Assembly: GCA_024233215.1 (NCBI GenBank)
Contig: JACKPW010000008.1
Coordinates: 213,153-277,152, forward strand
Direction of reading: 5' to 3'
Source: Verrucomicrobiales bacterium
GTDB lineage: Bacteria > Verrucomicrobiota > Verrucomicrobiia > Limisphaerales > J093
Length of the DNA: 64,000 nucleotides
Positions 49,100-57,815 of this stretch are shown here, one piece after another. The notes under the pieces are model-generated. The model was given only the letters and a program-made list of their open reading frames with translations. It searched no databases and had not been told where the DNA came from. Made by a program: the position numbers and the translations under genes. Positions within the stretch are counted from its first letter, which is position 1, and every line of letters starts with the position of its first letter.

Positions 49100-50401
49100 T
49101 CAACCGGGGTTCTGCCCGTTGGAGAGAGCCGGCAGCCTTCCCGGCCGCACCCAGGTGAACCACGCGGCAACCAGCAGCAGCAGCAAGCTGAAACCGCCCA
49201 GGGTCTGGATCACCATCCGGAAAGCCGCCTCCTGCTCCGCGGCCTTGAACGCCGGCACCCGCAGCACCAGGGTCGCGCCGTAGCCCAGAGCCACCAACAC
49301 CAGCCAGGGCACCGCGGCGAAGCGTCCCCGGGCCAGCAGGTTGCCGATCAGCACATTCGCCAGCGTCAACGGCAGCATGCACCAGGCAAACCATGGCACC
49401 AACGGCGCCACCCGCAGATACTCCGGCTTGTAGATGATCCGCAACGGCAACTCCGGCAGGACCGTGCAGGCCACGGCGGCCGCACCTCCCATGAGCGCCG
49501 TCGCGCCCAACGCCAGGAACATCACCCGGGTCTCCTGCGAGAGGGACGCGCTGCGAACCACCTTGGGGAACATCACCGCCACCAGCGGCACGGTGAAGAA
49601 CACCAGCGCCCGCCCCAGCATTCCCGGGGCGGCATAGTAACCCACCACCTCCTCGGGCCAGACGCCCTTCACCACGAGCATGTCGGCGGCCATGACAAAC
49701 TGGCTCGCCCCCAGCCCCAGACTCAACGGCACGACGCGTCGCAGCCACCCACGCCAGTTCACCGTCGTCCCGTGGCCCGTGACCACGCGTCGGGTCTGCC
49801 ACAAGGCAACCCAGACACAGACCCAGAAGCCGATCAGGGCCGCGGTAACCGCCCCCACGGCCTGCCAGCCCAGCACGGTCACCAGCAGGAGCACCATCAG
49901 GAAACGCCCCAGCCCGTTGAACACCTGCAGCCAGCCCAGCCAGAGGAAGTCCTGTTCTCCCTGCAGAACGCCTTGAAGAATCGGCCACCAGACCATCGCC
50001 AGACCGATCAAAAGCGTGATCCACAGCAAGGAAGGCTGGGTGATTTTCCAGTAGTCCAGTAGAGGTCCCTGGAAGGCCAGCACGACCAGCGCCAACCCCA
50101 GCCAAACCAGGGTCATCGCCCCCAGACCCCACCGGACCAGGGCCGAGAGTTCGTGCTGCTTCTCCGGGGTCACGGCGGCGGCGGCCTCGTTGGCAAAGAC
50201 GGTCTGCAGACCGATCGCCGGGATCATCATCAGGTTCATCACCTGTAGCATCGTGCCAAACACCCCGTACTGCCCCTCGCTCATGCCCGCGGCCGCCGGT
50301 TTGTGAACCAGCCACATGAAGCACCCCCCGAGCGTGGTGGCAATCACCATCCAACCGCTCTGGCGGAAAAAGGTCAGCTTGCTCGAATGCTCGGTTGTCA
50401 T
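49100..50401 (-). CDS. Polysaccharide flippase (Wzx/MOP superfamily)
   Basis: A 433-aa integral membrane protein with about 12-14 hydrophobic segments and the spacing of the MOP flippases that move lipid-linked sugars. The start MTTEHSSKLTFFRQSGWMV is at 50401. Distinctive parts are EGQYGVFGTMLQVMNLM, VVPLSLGLGASQFVMAADML and MFPKVVRSASLSQETR. It lies 7 bp after a glycosyltransferase gene and runs convergently toward the tRNA-Lys. It fits export of a glycan or glycolipid, but the substrate is unknown. Confidence 0.82.
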   Translation of the reverse strand: MTTEHSSKLTFFRQSGWMVIATTLGGCFMWLVHKPAAAGMSEGQYGVFGTMLQVMNLMMIPAIGLQTVFANEAAAAVTPEKQHELSALVRWGLGAMTLVWLGLALVVLAFQGPLLDYWKITQPSLLWITLLIGLAMVWWPILQGVLQGEQDFLWLGWLQVFNGLGRFLMVLLLVTVLGWQAVGAVTAALIGFWVCVWVALWQTRRVVTGHGTTVNWRGWLRRVVPLSLGLGASQFVMAADMLVVKGVWPEEVVGYYAAPGMLGRALVFFTVPLVAVMFPKVVRSASLSQETRVMFLALGATALMGGAAAVACTVLPELPLRIIYKPEYLRVAPLVPWFAWCMLPLTLANVLIGNLLARGRFAAVPWLVLVALGYGATLVLRVPAFKAAEQEAAFRMVIQTLGGFSLLLLLVAAWFTWVRPGRLPALSNGQNPG

Positions 50402-50408
50402 GTCCCGC

Positions 50409-51629
50409 TCACGCCCCTCCCCCCCCCTTCGCATCACGCAGGGTGCCCTCGATGAAATCCACGGCCCGCCCGGTCACGACCGGCCAGTCCAACTCCCGGG
50501 CCACCCCCGCGGATGCCGCCCGTGCCGGTGAAGCGACGTTCTCCGCCGGCTCATCCAACCGCTCGATGATCGCCTTTGCGAACGCCGCGCCGTCGAATCC
50601 CGCGAAGCGAATCAGGGGTTCGTCACGGAAGTAAAGTTGAATTGCCTCCAATGCGGTCGAGACCACCGGCAACCCCAACGCCAGATACTCCACCGCCTTC
50701 GCCACAAACGCGCAATGCGTCCCACCCGTCCCCTCGTAAGGCACAAGCCCCAGTCGGCAGCGCGAAAGTTCTCCCGCCACCTGGTCGTAGGGAACGAAGT
50801 CCACGTGCTCAACGGCGGCAGCGAACCCGCGGCGCGCCGCCACAGCAAGAAACCGTCCCAACGCCGCGGTCCGCCGACCGACCAGCCGAAACCGCACTTC
50901 CGGCCGCGCCTCATGAACCCGGGCGAAGGCCTCCTCCGCAATCGGGCCCAGGTGGTGATGATCGAAGGAGCCATGCATCACCACGACGGGCGGCCCCTCG
51001 AAGCGCCCCGGCACAACGGATTCCTCGAACTGAAACCGGCTCGCGTCGTAACCGTAGTTGATCGGGCACAGCCGCTCGCGCGGATAACCGGTGGCCGCAA
51101 TCCGTCCGGCCAGCACTTCTGACACGGTCAACACCCCGTCCGCGGACGCCCGGGACGGCAACGCCATTTCAAACCGGTTCAAACGCCTCAGCACCGGACG
51201 GGGCATCAACCATGCGGGCCATGACTCCATGAAGCCGGTCAGGAAGTCGAGGTAGTTGAAAATCACCGGGACCCGCAGCCGGCGTTTGAGGCACCCCGCC
51301 GCCACCGCCGAAATCGTGTGTTGCGCAATGATTGCGTCAAAGCTGCGAACGCGCGCCGCCACCACCCCCACGAGCCGCGTCAAGGCGTGCGGATAGAGCA
51401 GGTACTTCACGGTTCGCATTCGCGTGTAACGGCCCATCTTCCAGGCCAGAAACGGGGTCCAGGCAATGCCGAGCCGGTGGCTCACCTCGCGTCGATCCGG
51501 GGCTTCCGGCGCAAAGACGTGCACGCCATGACCGCGTCGACGCAACTCCTCGACGAGATACCGGGCCTCCGCCGACCCGCCCCCCGTCGGCGGGTGAAAC
51601 GGCTCATGGGTGAGGAAGGCCAGGCGCAT
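50409..51629 (-). CDS. Glycosyltransferase family 4 protein
   Basis: A 406-aa GT-B fold glycosyltransferase. The N-terminus MRLAFLTHEPFHPPTGGGSAEARYLVEELRRRGHGVHVFAP is the donor-independent Rossmann start. The C-terminal donor site shows the pattern MHGSFDHHHLGP, RLVGRRTAAL, VPYDQVAGELSRCRLGLVPY and the EX7E-like FVAKAVEYLALGLPVVST. The start is the ATG at 51629; the open frame upstream lies inside the neighbouring gene. It belongs with the flippase and possibly the M20 gene (7-bp gaps each side). Cytosolic, adding a sugar to a lipid carrier or protein. Confidence 0.87.
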   Translation of the reverse strand: MRLAFLTHEPFHPPTGGGSAEARYLVEELRRRGHGVHVFAPEAPDRREVSHRLGIAWTPFLAWKMGRYTRMRTVKYLLYPHALTRLVGVVAARVRSFDAIIAQHTISAVAAGCLKRRLRVPVIFNYLDFLTGFMESWPAWLMPRPVLRRLNRFEMALPSRASADGVLTVSEVLAGRIAATGYPRERLCPINYGYDASRFQFEESVVPGRFEGPPVVVMHGSFDHHHLGPIAEEAFARVHEARPEVRFRLVGRRTAALGRFLAVAARRGFAAAVEHVDFVPYDQVAGELSRCRLGLVPYEGTGGTHCAFVAKAVEYLALGLPVVSTALEAIQLYFRDEPLIRFAGFDGAAFAKAIIERLDEPAENVASPARAASAGVARELDWPVVTGRAVDFIEGTLRDAKGGGGA

Positions 51630-51636
51630 GAGGGAA

Positions 51637-52767
51637 TCAAGGCTGCGCCCGCAGGAACCGGCCAAGAATCGCCGTCGCGGATTCGAGCGAACGCAGGCTG
51701 ATCCATTCGTCGGCCGTGTGGGCCTGGGCAATGTCGCCGGGACCGAAGACCACGCTGGGAATGCCGCCCTCCGCCAGCACCGCGGCGTCGCAGAAATAGT
51801 GCACGCCGACCGGTTTCCGAGCCCCGGCCGCCCGCATCAACTCGCTGACCAGCGGAGTCGTCGGATCGGTTTGCAGCGGATCGCAGTTCACGCCTTTCTG
51901 ATCCACCAGTCGCACCCCCAGGCCCGCCTCCCGGAAGACGGCGCGCAGTTCCCGCATCACGCCGGCGCACGATTCGCCCGGCAAGGTTCGACGGTCCACC
52001 TGGATTTCGCAGGCGTCCGGCACAATGTTCGGCTGCGTGCCCCCGGCGATTGCGCCCACGTTGATGGTCGGCGGTCCCAGCAGCGGATGCGAGCGCTGTC
52101 GGAGCGATTCGGCGTACGGCCCCTCCAGCAATTCCACCACCCTGGCCGCAACATGCACGGCGTTGCGCCCCAGGTGAGGCGTCGCCCCGTGAGCGGCTTT
52201 CCCGCGGGTGAACAAGCGCAGCCAGACGTCGCCCTTGTGCGCGGTGACAACTTTGAGCCGGGTGGGTTCCCCCACGATGGCGAGGTCGGCCGTGAACCGG
52301 GACGCCGCAAGCCGGCGCGAGCCCAGTTGCTTGTATTCCTCGTCCACCAGACCGGCGAAAACGATCTCGGTGTTCTCCGGTCGCCGTCCGCTCCGGGCAA
52401 GTGCCAGCAAGGCAGACAACATCGCAGCCACGCTGCCTTTCGTATCACAGGCGCCGCGCCCGTACAGGCGGTCGCCGTTTGTCCTTGGCTTCAGTTGGGC
52501 CGGGGTTGCGCCCACGGTGTCAATATGGGGGGCGAGGACGATTCGCCGGTTGGGCCGCCCGGAGGGAACCAGGCGCAGAAGCACGTTGCGGCGACCCGGG
52601 AGCACCTCCATGGATTCGACATCCAACCTGTGCTTGCGGCCGAGCGACTCGAGGTGGTCGGCCACCCGCGCTTCGCCCGCGAGAGGATCGCCGATCGGGG
52701 CAAGCGAAGGGTTCACGCTGGGAAGCGCGATGAGTTCTCGGAGCAACTTGGCTGGATTGACGGTCAT
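51637..52767 (-). CDS. M20-family amidohydrolase (ArgE/DapE-like)
   Basis: A 376-aa cytosolic metal-dependent deacylase. Metal and catalytic residues are all present: H and D in APHIDTVGA, D in GRGACDTKG, the glutamate pair in VDEEYKQLGS, the next E in VGEPTRLK and the late H in DIAQAHTADEW. The dimer domain follows HGATPHLGRNAVH. ArgE, DapE and related peptidases look alike, so the substrate (acetylornithine, succinyl-diaminopimelate or another) is not settled. It precedes a glycosyltransferase and flippase by 7 bp, which might point to a deacylated sugar precursor. Confidence 0.85.
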   Translation of the reverse strand: MTVNPAKLLRELIALPSVNPSLAPIGDPLAGEARVADHLESLGRKHRLDVESMEVLPGRRNVLLRLVPSGRPNRRIVLAPHIDTVGATPAQLKPRTNGDRLYGRGACDTKGSVAAMLSALLALARSGRRPENTEIVFAGLVDEEYKQLGSRRLAASRFTADLAIVGEPTRLKVVTAHKGDVWLRLFTRGKAAHGATPHLGRNAVHVAARVVELLEGPYAESLRQRSHPLLGPPTINVGAIAGGTQPNIVPDACEIQVDRRTLPGESCAGVMRELRAVFREAGLGVRLVDQKGVNCDPLQTDPTTPLVSELMRAAGARKPVGVHYFCDAAVLAEGGIPSVVFGPGDIAQAHTADEWISLRSLESATAILGRFLRAQP

Positions 52768-52904
52768 GTCGGTCTCATCGCCGGGACTCGCTGCTTCAGG
52801 GCAACGGGCCAGACGAAGTCGCCATAGTGCGGGCAGGACGCCGGGTCAGGCAAGTCGAGCCGCTTGAAGTCCGAAATCCGGGCTGCCGACAATGGAGTTC
52901 CCGA

Positions 52905-54257
52905 TTACTCGTACCGCAATGCCTCAATCGGGTTCAGCCGGGCCGCCTTGAGCCCCGGGAACAGGCCGGCGACCACACCCACAAACGCGCTGAAGCAGAC
53001 CGCCACGATCAGGGCGAACGGCGTGATGACGGGCAGGTTTCCCGTGGGGGTGATGTGGGCCAGGAGCCAGACCATGCCGTACGAAGCCACCACTCCCGCC
53101 GCGGCCCCAAGCAGCGCGATCACGAGGCTTTCCACCAGCACCTGGGAGAAGATCGCAAACCCGGAGGCGCCCACCGCCTTGCGGATGCCGATCTCGCGGA
53201 TCCGCTCGTTGATGCTGGCCAGCATGATGTTCATGATGCCAATCCCCCCCACCAGCAGGCTGATGCCAGCGATGGTGCCGCCGCTGATGCGGGTGTTGCG
53301 GATCTGCGTGTTGATCTGGTCAAGGTTGTTTTCCTGGGTCTGAAAGGTGAAATCCTCGATGCCGCGATGGGAAACCATCATGACATTCCGGGCCTGCTGC
53401 AGCGCGGGCTCCAGCACCCCCATGTCGCGCACCTTGATGTCGATGTCGCTCAGCCGCCAGTCGGGGATGCCGTCGCGATCCCCGGCCGCCCGGAAGCGGA
53501 TGTAGGAGGTGTTCAACGGCATGTAGACCGTGGTGTTCTTGCGCCAGAAGGCCCAGTTGCCGCGACCCCAACCGCGCCGCCGCTGGGGGCCGGCCTGTTC
53601 CTGTTTCGGGGCGTTCGCGCGCGCCTCGCGTTCGCGACGTTCCTCCTCGCTTTCGTAGTGGGTCAGCATCCCCACGATGGTGAAGGGCTGACCGCGAATC
53701 TGGATGGTCTCCCCAATCGGGATGATCTCGTGACCCACCTCCTCCGGCGAACCGAACAACTCGTCTCGGATTCCCGTGCCGATGACGCACACCGCACGCG
53801 CCTCCTCCTCGTCGATGTCCGAGAAGAAGCGTCCGTGCCCCATGGTGTGCAGGTTCATCTCCAGGACGGCCGGCCAGACGCCGACGCATTCGCTGGGCCA
53901 GGTGGCCTTGTCGCCCCGGGTGATCATGGCGCCGTTGACCCGCATTTCCGGCGACACCAACCGCAGCAGGGGCGCGCTCTCCCGGAGGCCGATCACGTCA
54001 TACATCGTGCGTCCCGGGGCCTGGTCGGCCAGATGCTCCTGGTCCGGCGGCACATCCTCCTCGCGGATCAGCACCTTGTCGGCGCCGCCCATCGCGATCA
54101 TGGACTCCTTCATGCCGTTCTCCATGCCCTTGATCAGGGCGGACATGCCCACCAGACTGGCGACGCCGAGGACGATCCCCAGCATCGTGAGGAGCGACCG
54201 GGCCTTGTGCGCCCAGATCTCCTTGAACCCCGCGACGATGGTGTTGAGCAGCTGCAT
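52905..54257 (-). CDS. MacB-like ABC transporter permease, copy 2
   Basis: A 450-aa permease with the FtsX/MacB layout: one TM helix at 20-42 (ARSLLTMLGIVLGVASLVGM), a long periplasmic domain and three C-terminal helices (GISLLVGGIGIMNIMLASI, then AAAGVVASYGMVWLLAHI and VCFSAFVGVVAGLFPG). It ends with AARLNPIEALRYE. It is a diverged sister of the permease 14 bp upstream, with a different periplasmic part. A single ATPase serves both, so a heterodimer is likely. Confidence 0.88.
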   Translation of the reverse strand: MQLLNTIVAGFKEIWAHKARSLLTMLGIVLGVASLVGMSALIKGMENGMKESMIAMGGADKVLIREEDVPPDQEHLADQAPGRTMYDVIGLRESAPLLRLVSPEMRVNGAMITRGDKATWPSECVGVWPAVLEMNLHTMGHGRFFSDIDEEEARAVCVIGTGIRDELFGSPEEVGHEIIPIGETIQIRGQPFTIVGMLTHYESEEERREREARANAPKQEQAGPQRRRGWGRGNWAFWRKNTTVYMPLNTSYIRFRAAGDRDGIPDWRLSDIDIKVRDMGVLEPALQQARNVMMVSHRGIEDFTFQTQENNLDQINTQIRNTRISGGTIAGISLLVGGIGIMNIMLASINERIREIGIRKAVGASGFAIFSQVLVESLVIALLGAAAGVVASYGMVWLLAHITPTGNLPVITPFALIVAVCFSAFVGVVAGLFPGLKAARLNPIEALRYE

Positions 54258-54271
54258 CGGTTCGGGATCAG

Positions 54272-55711
54272 TCAGTCATAGCGCAGCGCTTGAATCGGGT
54301 GGAGCCGGGCGGCCTTGAGCGCCGGGAACAACCCGGCCAGCACGCCCACCGCCACGCTGAAACCGAAGGCGAGGGCCATCGCGCCAACCGTGATGATGGG
54401 GGTGTTTTCGGTGGGAGAAAATGACCCGATGAGACCGAGCAGGCCAAACGAGGTGGCCAGTCCCGCGAGCCCGCCGATCACCGCGATCACCACACTTTCC
54501 ACCAGGATCTGGGTGAAGATGTCGGCGTTTGAGGCGCCGATGGATTTTCTTATCCCGATTTCCCGGACCCGTTCGGAGATGCTGGCCAGCATGATGTTCA
54601 TGATCCCAATCCCCCCGACCAGCAGCGCGATCCCGGCGATCAGACCGCCGCTCATCTGCGCGTTCCGCACGAACCGGTCGATGTTCTCCGCCCATTCCTC
54701 CTGGGTCCGGAAGGAGAAGTCCTCGATACCGCGGTGGGTCGTCATGAGGATGTTCCGGATCTGCTGCAGGGTGGTGGCCAGGGTGTCCACGTTCTGGAGC
54801 TTGACCTCGAGACTGGAGAGGGGCGGCGAGCCCGAGGGGCTGTCGGGAATCCCGCTGGGACCGCGCCAGTCAAACTCGGTATCCTGCTGACCCGACATCC
54901 GGAACTTCATCCACATGGTGTTCAGCGGCATGAGGACGGTGGCGTTCTTGAGGCGGTATACGAAGTTCCCCCCGTGCGAGTGTCCACGCTCGCGACTCGG
55001 TCCGGTCTGTTTCTCCTTCGGTTGTCTGGCCGCCAACTCCCGTTCCTTCCGTTCCTGCTCGCCCTCGTAATGCTCGAACATGCCGATGATCGTGAAGGGA
55101 ACCTGGTTGATGTAGACGGTGCGACCGATGGGGATCACCGGCTCGCCGGTTTCCTCGGGGGAACCCCAGAGTTCGTCACGGGTGGCGGTGCCAATCACGC
55201 ACACGTTGCGGGCCATCTCGTTGTCGATCTCGTTGAACATCCGTCCGTATTGGATGACGTGCTCATCCATCTCCCGCACGACGGGCCAGCCACCGCAGCA
55301 GTTGTAGGGGCGAAAGCGCTTGCCATTGGCGGTCAGGGTGACCCGCAGGTACATCTCCGGCGAGATGATCCCAATGTGCTCCGCCCCGGCCCGGATGGCA
55401 TGGACGTCACTCAGGGTCACGCCCCTGGCCTGGTCCGCCAGGTGCCGTTGTTCCACCGGCACCTCCTGCGGTTCGATCCGGATCTTCTCCAACCCGCCGA
55501 TGGCGATCAACGCCTCCTTGGCCCCCCGCTCGATCCCCTTCACCAGCGCCGACATCGCGACGAGACTCGACACGCCCAGAATGATGCCGAGCATGGTCAG
55601 CAGGGACCGGAACTTGTGCGCCCAGATCTCGCGGAAGCCGACACCCAGTGTCACCCCCAGATTCGCGGAGGCATGATGCGCCACGGAGGTTCTGTCGTCG
55701 GGTGCACTCAC
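54272..55711 (-). CDS. MacB-like ABC transporter permease, copy 1
   Basis: A 479-aa permease of the same layout as the following gene. It has the first TM at about 33-55 (FRSLLTMLGIILGVSSLVAM), a large periplasmic domain of about 300 residues and the C-terminal three helices with GIALLVGGIGIMNIMLASISERVREIG. Its ATG overlaps the ATPase stop by 4 bp. In the periplasmic domain a basic/glutamine-rich insertion (ERKERELAARQPKEKQTG) is present in both copies in different form. Confidence 0.88.
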   Translation of the reverse strand: MSAPDDRTSVAHHASANLGVTLGVGFREIWAHKFRSLLTMLGIILGVSSLVAMSALVKGIERGAKEALIAIGGLEKIRIEPQEVPVEQRHLADQARGVTLSDVHAIRAGAEHIGIISPEMYLRVTLTANGKRFRPYNCCGGWPVVREMDEHVIQYGRMFNEIDNEMARNVCVIGTATRDELWGSPEETGEPVIPIGRTVYINQVPFTIIGMFEHYEGEQERKERELAARQPKEKQTGPSRERGHSHGGNFVYRLKNATVLMPLNTMWMKFRMSGQQDTEFDWRGPSGIPDSPSGSPPLSSLEVKLQNVDTLATTLQQIRNILMTTHRGIEDFSFRTQEEWAENIDRFVRNAQMSGGLIAGIALLVGGIGIMNIMLASISERVREIGIRKSIGASNADIFTQILVESVVIAVIGGLAGLATSFGLLGLIGSFSPTENTPIITVGAMALAFGFSVAVGVLAGLFPALKAARLHPIQALRYD

Positions 55712-56460
55712 GATCCCTGGGTCTCCGCGCCCCCGGCCTCATGTGGCACCCGCGCCCCCTTGGGGCTCAACCCGGCCAGCGTCAGGTCCAGTTTCTCAGC
55801 GATCTTGCCATCGCGAATCTCAATGCGCCGCGGCGTCACGGCCGCAATTTCCGGATCGTGTGTCACCAGCACAATGGTCCGGCCTTCCGTGCTGAGGTGG
55901 CGGAAGAGGTCCAGGATCGCCTCGCCCGTGTGGGTGTCGAGGTTGCCGGTCGGTTCGTCCGCAAAGATGATCCGGGGATTGTTGACCAGGGCCCGGGCGA
56001 TGGCCGTGCGCTGCTGCTGTCCGCCGGAAAGCTGGCTGGGACGGTGCTTGCAACGATTGGCCATGTCCACCTGCTCGAGCGCCGCCATCGCGCGCTCCCG
56101 CCGTTGCCTCCCGGAGATCCCGCTGTAGACCATCGGCAACTCGACATTCTGCAACACGCTCAACTTCGGCAGCAGATTGAAGAACTGAAACACGAACCCG
56201 ATCTTGCGGTTGCGAATGGTGGCCAACTGCCGGGTCGTCGCGGACTGAATCATCGTGCCATCGAGGCGGATCGAACCGTGCGACGGCGAATCCAGGCACC
56301 CCAGGATGTGCATCAACGTGGACTTGCCGCTGCCCGACGGGCCGATGATCGAGATGAACTCACCCTCGTCGATGTCCAGCGACACATCGTCCAGCGCGCG
56401 AATTTCCTCGCCGCCGAGGTGGTAGATCTTGCTGACGTTGCGAAGCTCAACGAGCGCCAT
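55708..56460 (-). CDS. MacB/LolD-type ABC transporter ATPase
   Basis: A 250-aa ATPase. Walker A is GPSGSGKSTLM, the Q-loop is FVFQFFNLLPKLSV, the signature is LSGGQQQRTAIARAL, and Walker B and the switch are IIFADEPTGNLD and LVTHD. A 30-residue tail follows the usual end. It drives two FtsX-like permeases encoded downstream. It lies 19 bp after a periplasmic adaptor gene, so the four genes make a MacAB-like tripartite system; no TolC-like gene is in the window. Confidence 0.94.
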   Translation of the reverse strand: MALVELRNVSKIYHLGGEEIRALDDVSLDIDEGEFISIIGPSGSGKSTLMHILGCLDSPSHGSIRLDGTMIQSATTRQLATIRNRKIGFVFQFFNLLPKLSVLQNVELPMVYSGISGRQRRERAMAALEQVDMANRCKHRPSQLSGGQQQRTAIARALVNNPRIIFADEPTGNLDTHTGEAILDLFRHLSTEGRTIVLVTHDPEIAAVTPRRIEIRDGKIAEKLDLTLAGLSPKGARVPHEAGGAETQGS

Positions 56461-56479
56461 AAGCCGGGTTCGCTTGCGC

Positions 56480-57658
56480 TCAGGCGTTGCGCGTTGCCGT
56501 GGGAACCGCGGTGGAGGCCCCGGTCTGACCGCCCGGCGACGCGGCCTTCGCGGTCTCGTTCTTGCGGACCAGCTTCTCGTCGGGCATCTGCAGGGCCACG
56601 ACGTCGCCCGGCTTCAGCCCGGCCTGAATCTCGGCAAGGAAGTTGTCCGAAACCCCCAGCGTGATGAGGCGCCGCTCATACATCTCGCCCGCCTTCACGT
56701 AGACAAAGCGCTCGCGTTCGCCGGTCTCCTCGTTCTTCTCGGTGAAGACCGCCACCACCGGGACGGCCACCACGTTGGCCGCGGAATCGACCGGGATCTT
56801 CACGTTTGCCGTCATGCCGGGACGCACGCGACGGTCGGGGTTTTGGAGCAGGATGCGGGCGGCAAACCCTTTCAGGTTGTTCTTGAAGGTCGCCTGCGGG
56901 GCGATCCGTTCCACCACGCCGGTCACGCTCAAGCCGGCAACGGCCTCCACGGCGATTTCGACCTCCTGGCTGACTTTCAGCCGGGGCACGTCCGCCTGGT
57001 TCACATGGGCGTTGATCACCAGGTTGTTGAGGTCGGCGATGGTGAGCACCTCCGTGCCGCTGTTGAAGCCGCCGGACCCCGAAACGGCCTGGCCGATGGA
57101 CACCGGCCGGGTCAGCACCGTGCAGTCAAAGGGCGCCCGCACCTCCGTCTTGGTCAGCTGTTCCTGCACCTTGGCCAGTGACGCCTGGGCACTTTCCAGC
57201 GAGTTCTGGGCCAGCTCGAAGGTCGTCTTGGCGTCGTCGTACATCTCCTGGGAAATCAGCTTCTCCTGCAGAAGTTCCTGGGCCCGCTGGTAATCGCGCT
57301 GGCTCTTCTCGAGCTGCAACCGGGCCCGTTCCACGGCCACGTTGATCGAATCGAAATCCTTGCGAAGCTCCTTGTCGTCCAGCTTGAAGAGGAGTTCGCC
57401 CTTCTTGACGTCGTCCCCCAGGTCGACGGGCAGCGTCTCGATCCGACCGTTGATTTCCGGCCGAACCGACACCTGCTCCGCCGGAGTGATCTCCCCGGCG
57501 GCGTTCACGGCGAAGTTGATGTTGGTCTGAATGGCCGTCGCCAGGGTGGGCAGGGCGCTCAGGGCGGTGTCCGCGGTTGCGGGTTTCAGTTTCCCGCGGT
57601 ACCACCACGCCGCACCGGCCAGTCCCAGCACCACCACCAGAAGGATCAGCTTCTTCAT
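56480..57658 (-). CDS. Periplasmic adaptor (HlyD/MacA-like) of the ABC export operon
   Basis: A 392-aa membrane-fusion protein. It starts with MKKLILLVVVLGLAGAAWWY, an anchor helix. The lipoyl halves are at about 60-85 (VRPEINGRIETLPVDLGDDV) and about 190-205 (VRAPFDCTVLTRPVSIGQAV). Between them is a long coiled coil (about 95-180) with Gln/Glu/Lys heptads. A beta-barrel follows, with RVRPGMTANVKIPVDSA. The C-terminal tail is Thr/Ala rich and probably disordered. It is the first gene of the export operon. Confidence 0.92.
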   Translation of the reverse strand: MKKLILLVVVLGLAGAAWWYRGKLKPATADTALSALPTLATAIQTNINFAVNAAGEITPAEQVSVRPEINGRIETLPVDLGDDVKKGELLFKLDDKELRKDFDSINVAVERARLQLEKSQRDYQRAQELLQEKLISQEMYDDAKTTFELAQNSLESAQASLAKVQEQLTKTEVRAPFDCTVLTRPVSIGQAVSGSGGFNSGTEVLTIADLNNLVINAHVNQADVPRLKVSQEVEIAVEAVAGLSVTGVVERIAPQATFKNNLKGFAARILLQNPDRRVRPGMTANVKIPVDSAANVVAVPVVAVFTEKNEETGERERFVYVKAGEMYERRLITLGVSDNFLAEIQAGLKPGDVVALQMPDEKLVRKNETAKAASPGGQTGASTAVPTATRNA

Positions 57659-57815
57659 GTCTCTTTCGTCACTTCCAAAACACAGGAGGCGCCGCGCCCC
57701 GCCCCAACGCGGACCGGCGTCTCCAAATCTCCCGACCAGACCAAGCTCCGGCTTTGGACGCCCGTGGTACCCGGAGCATTCAAGATCCAGGCCACTTTGC
57801 CTGTCCCGACCCCCG

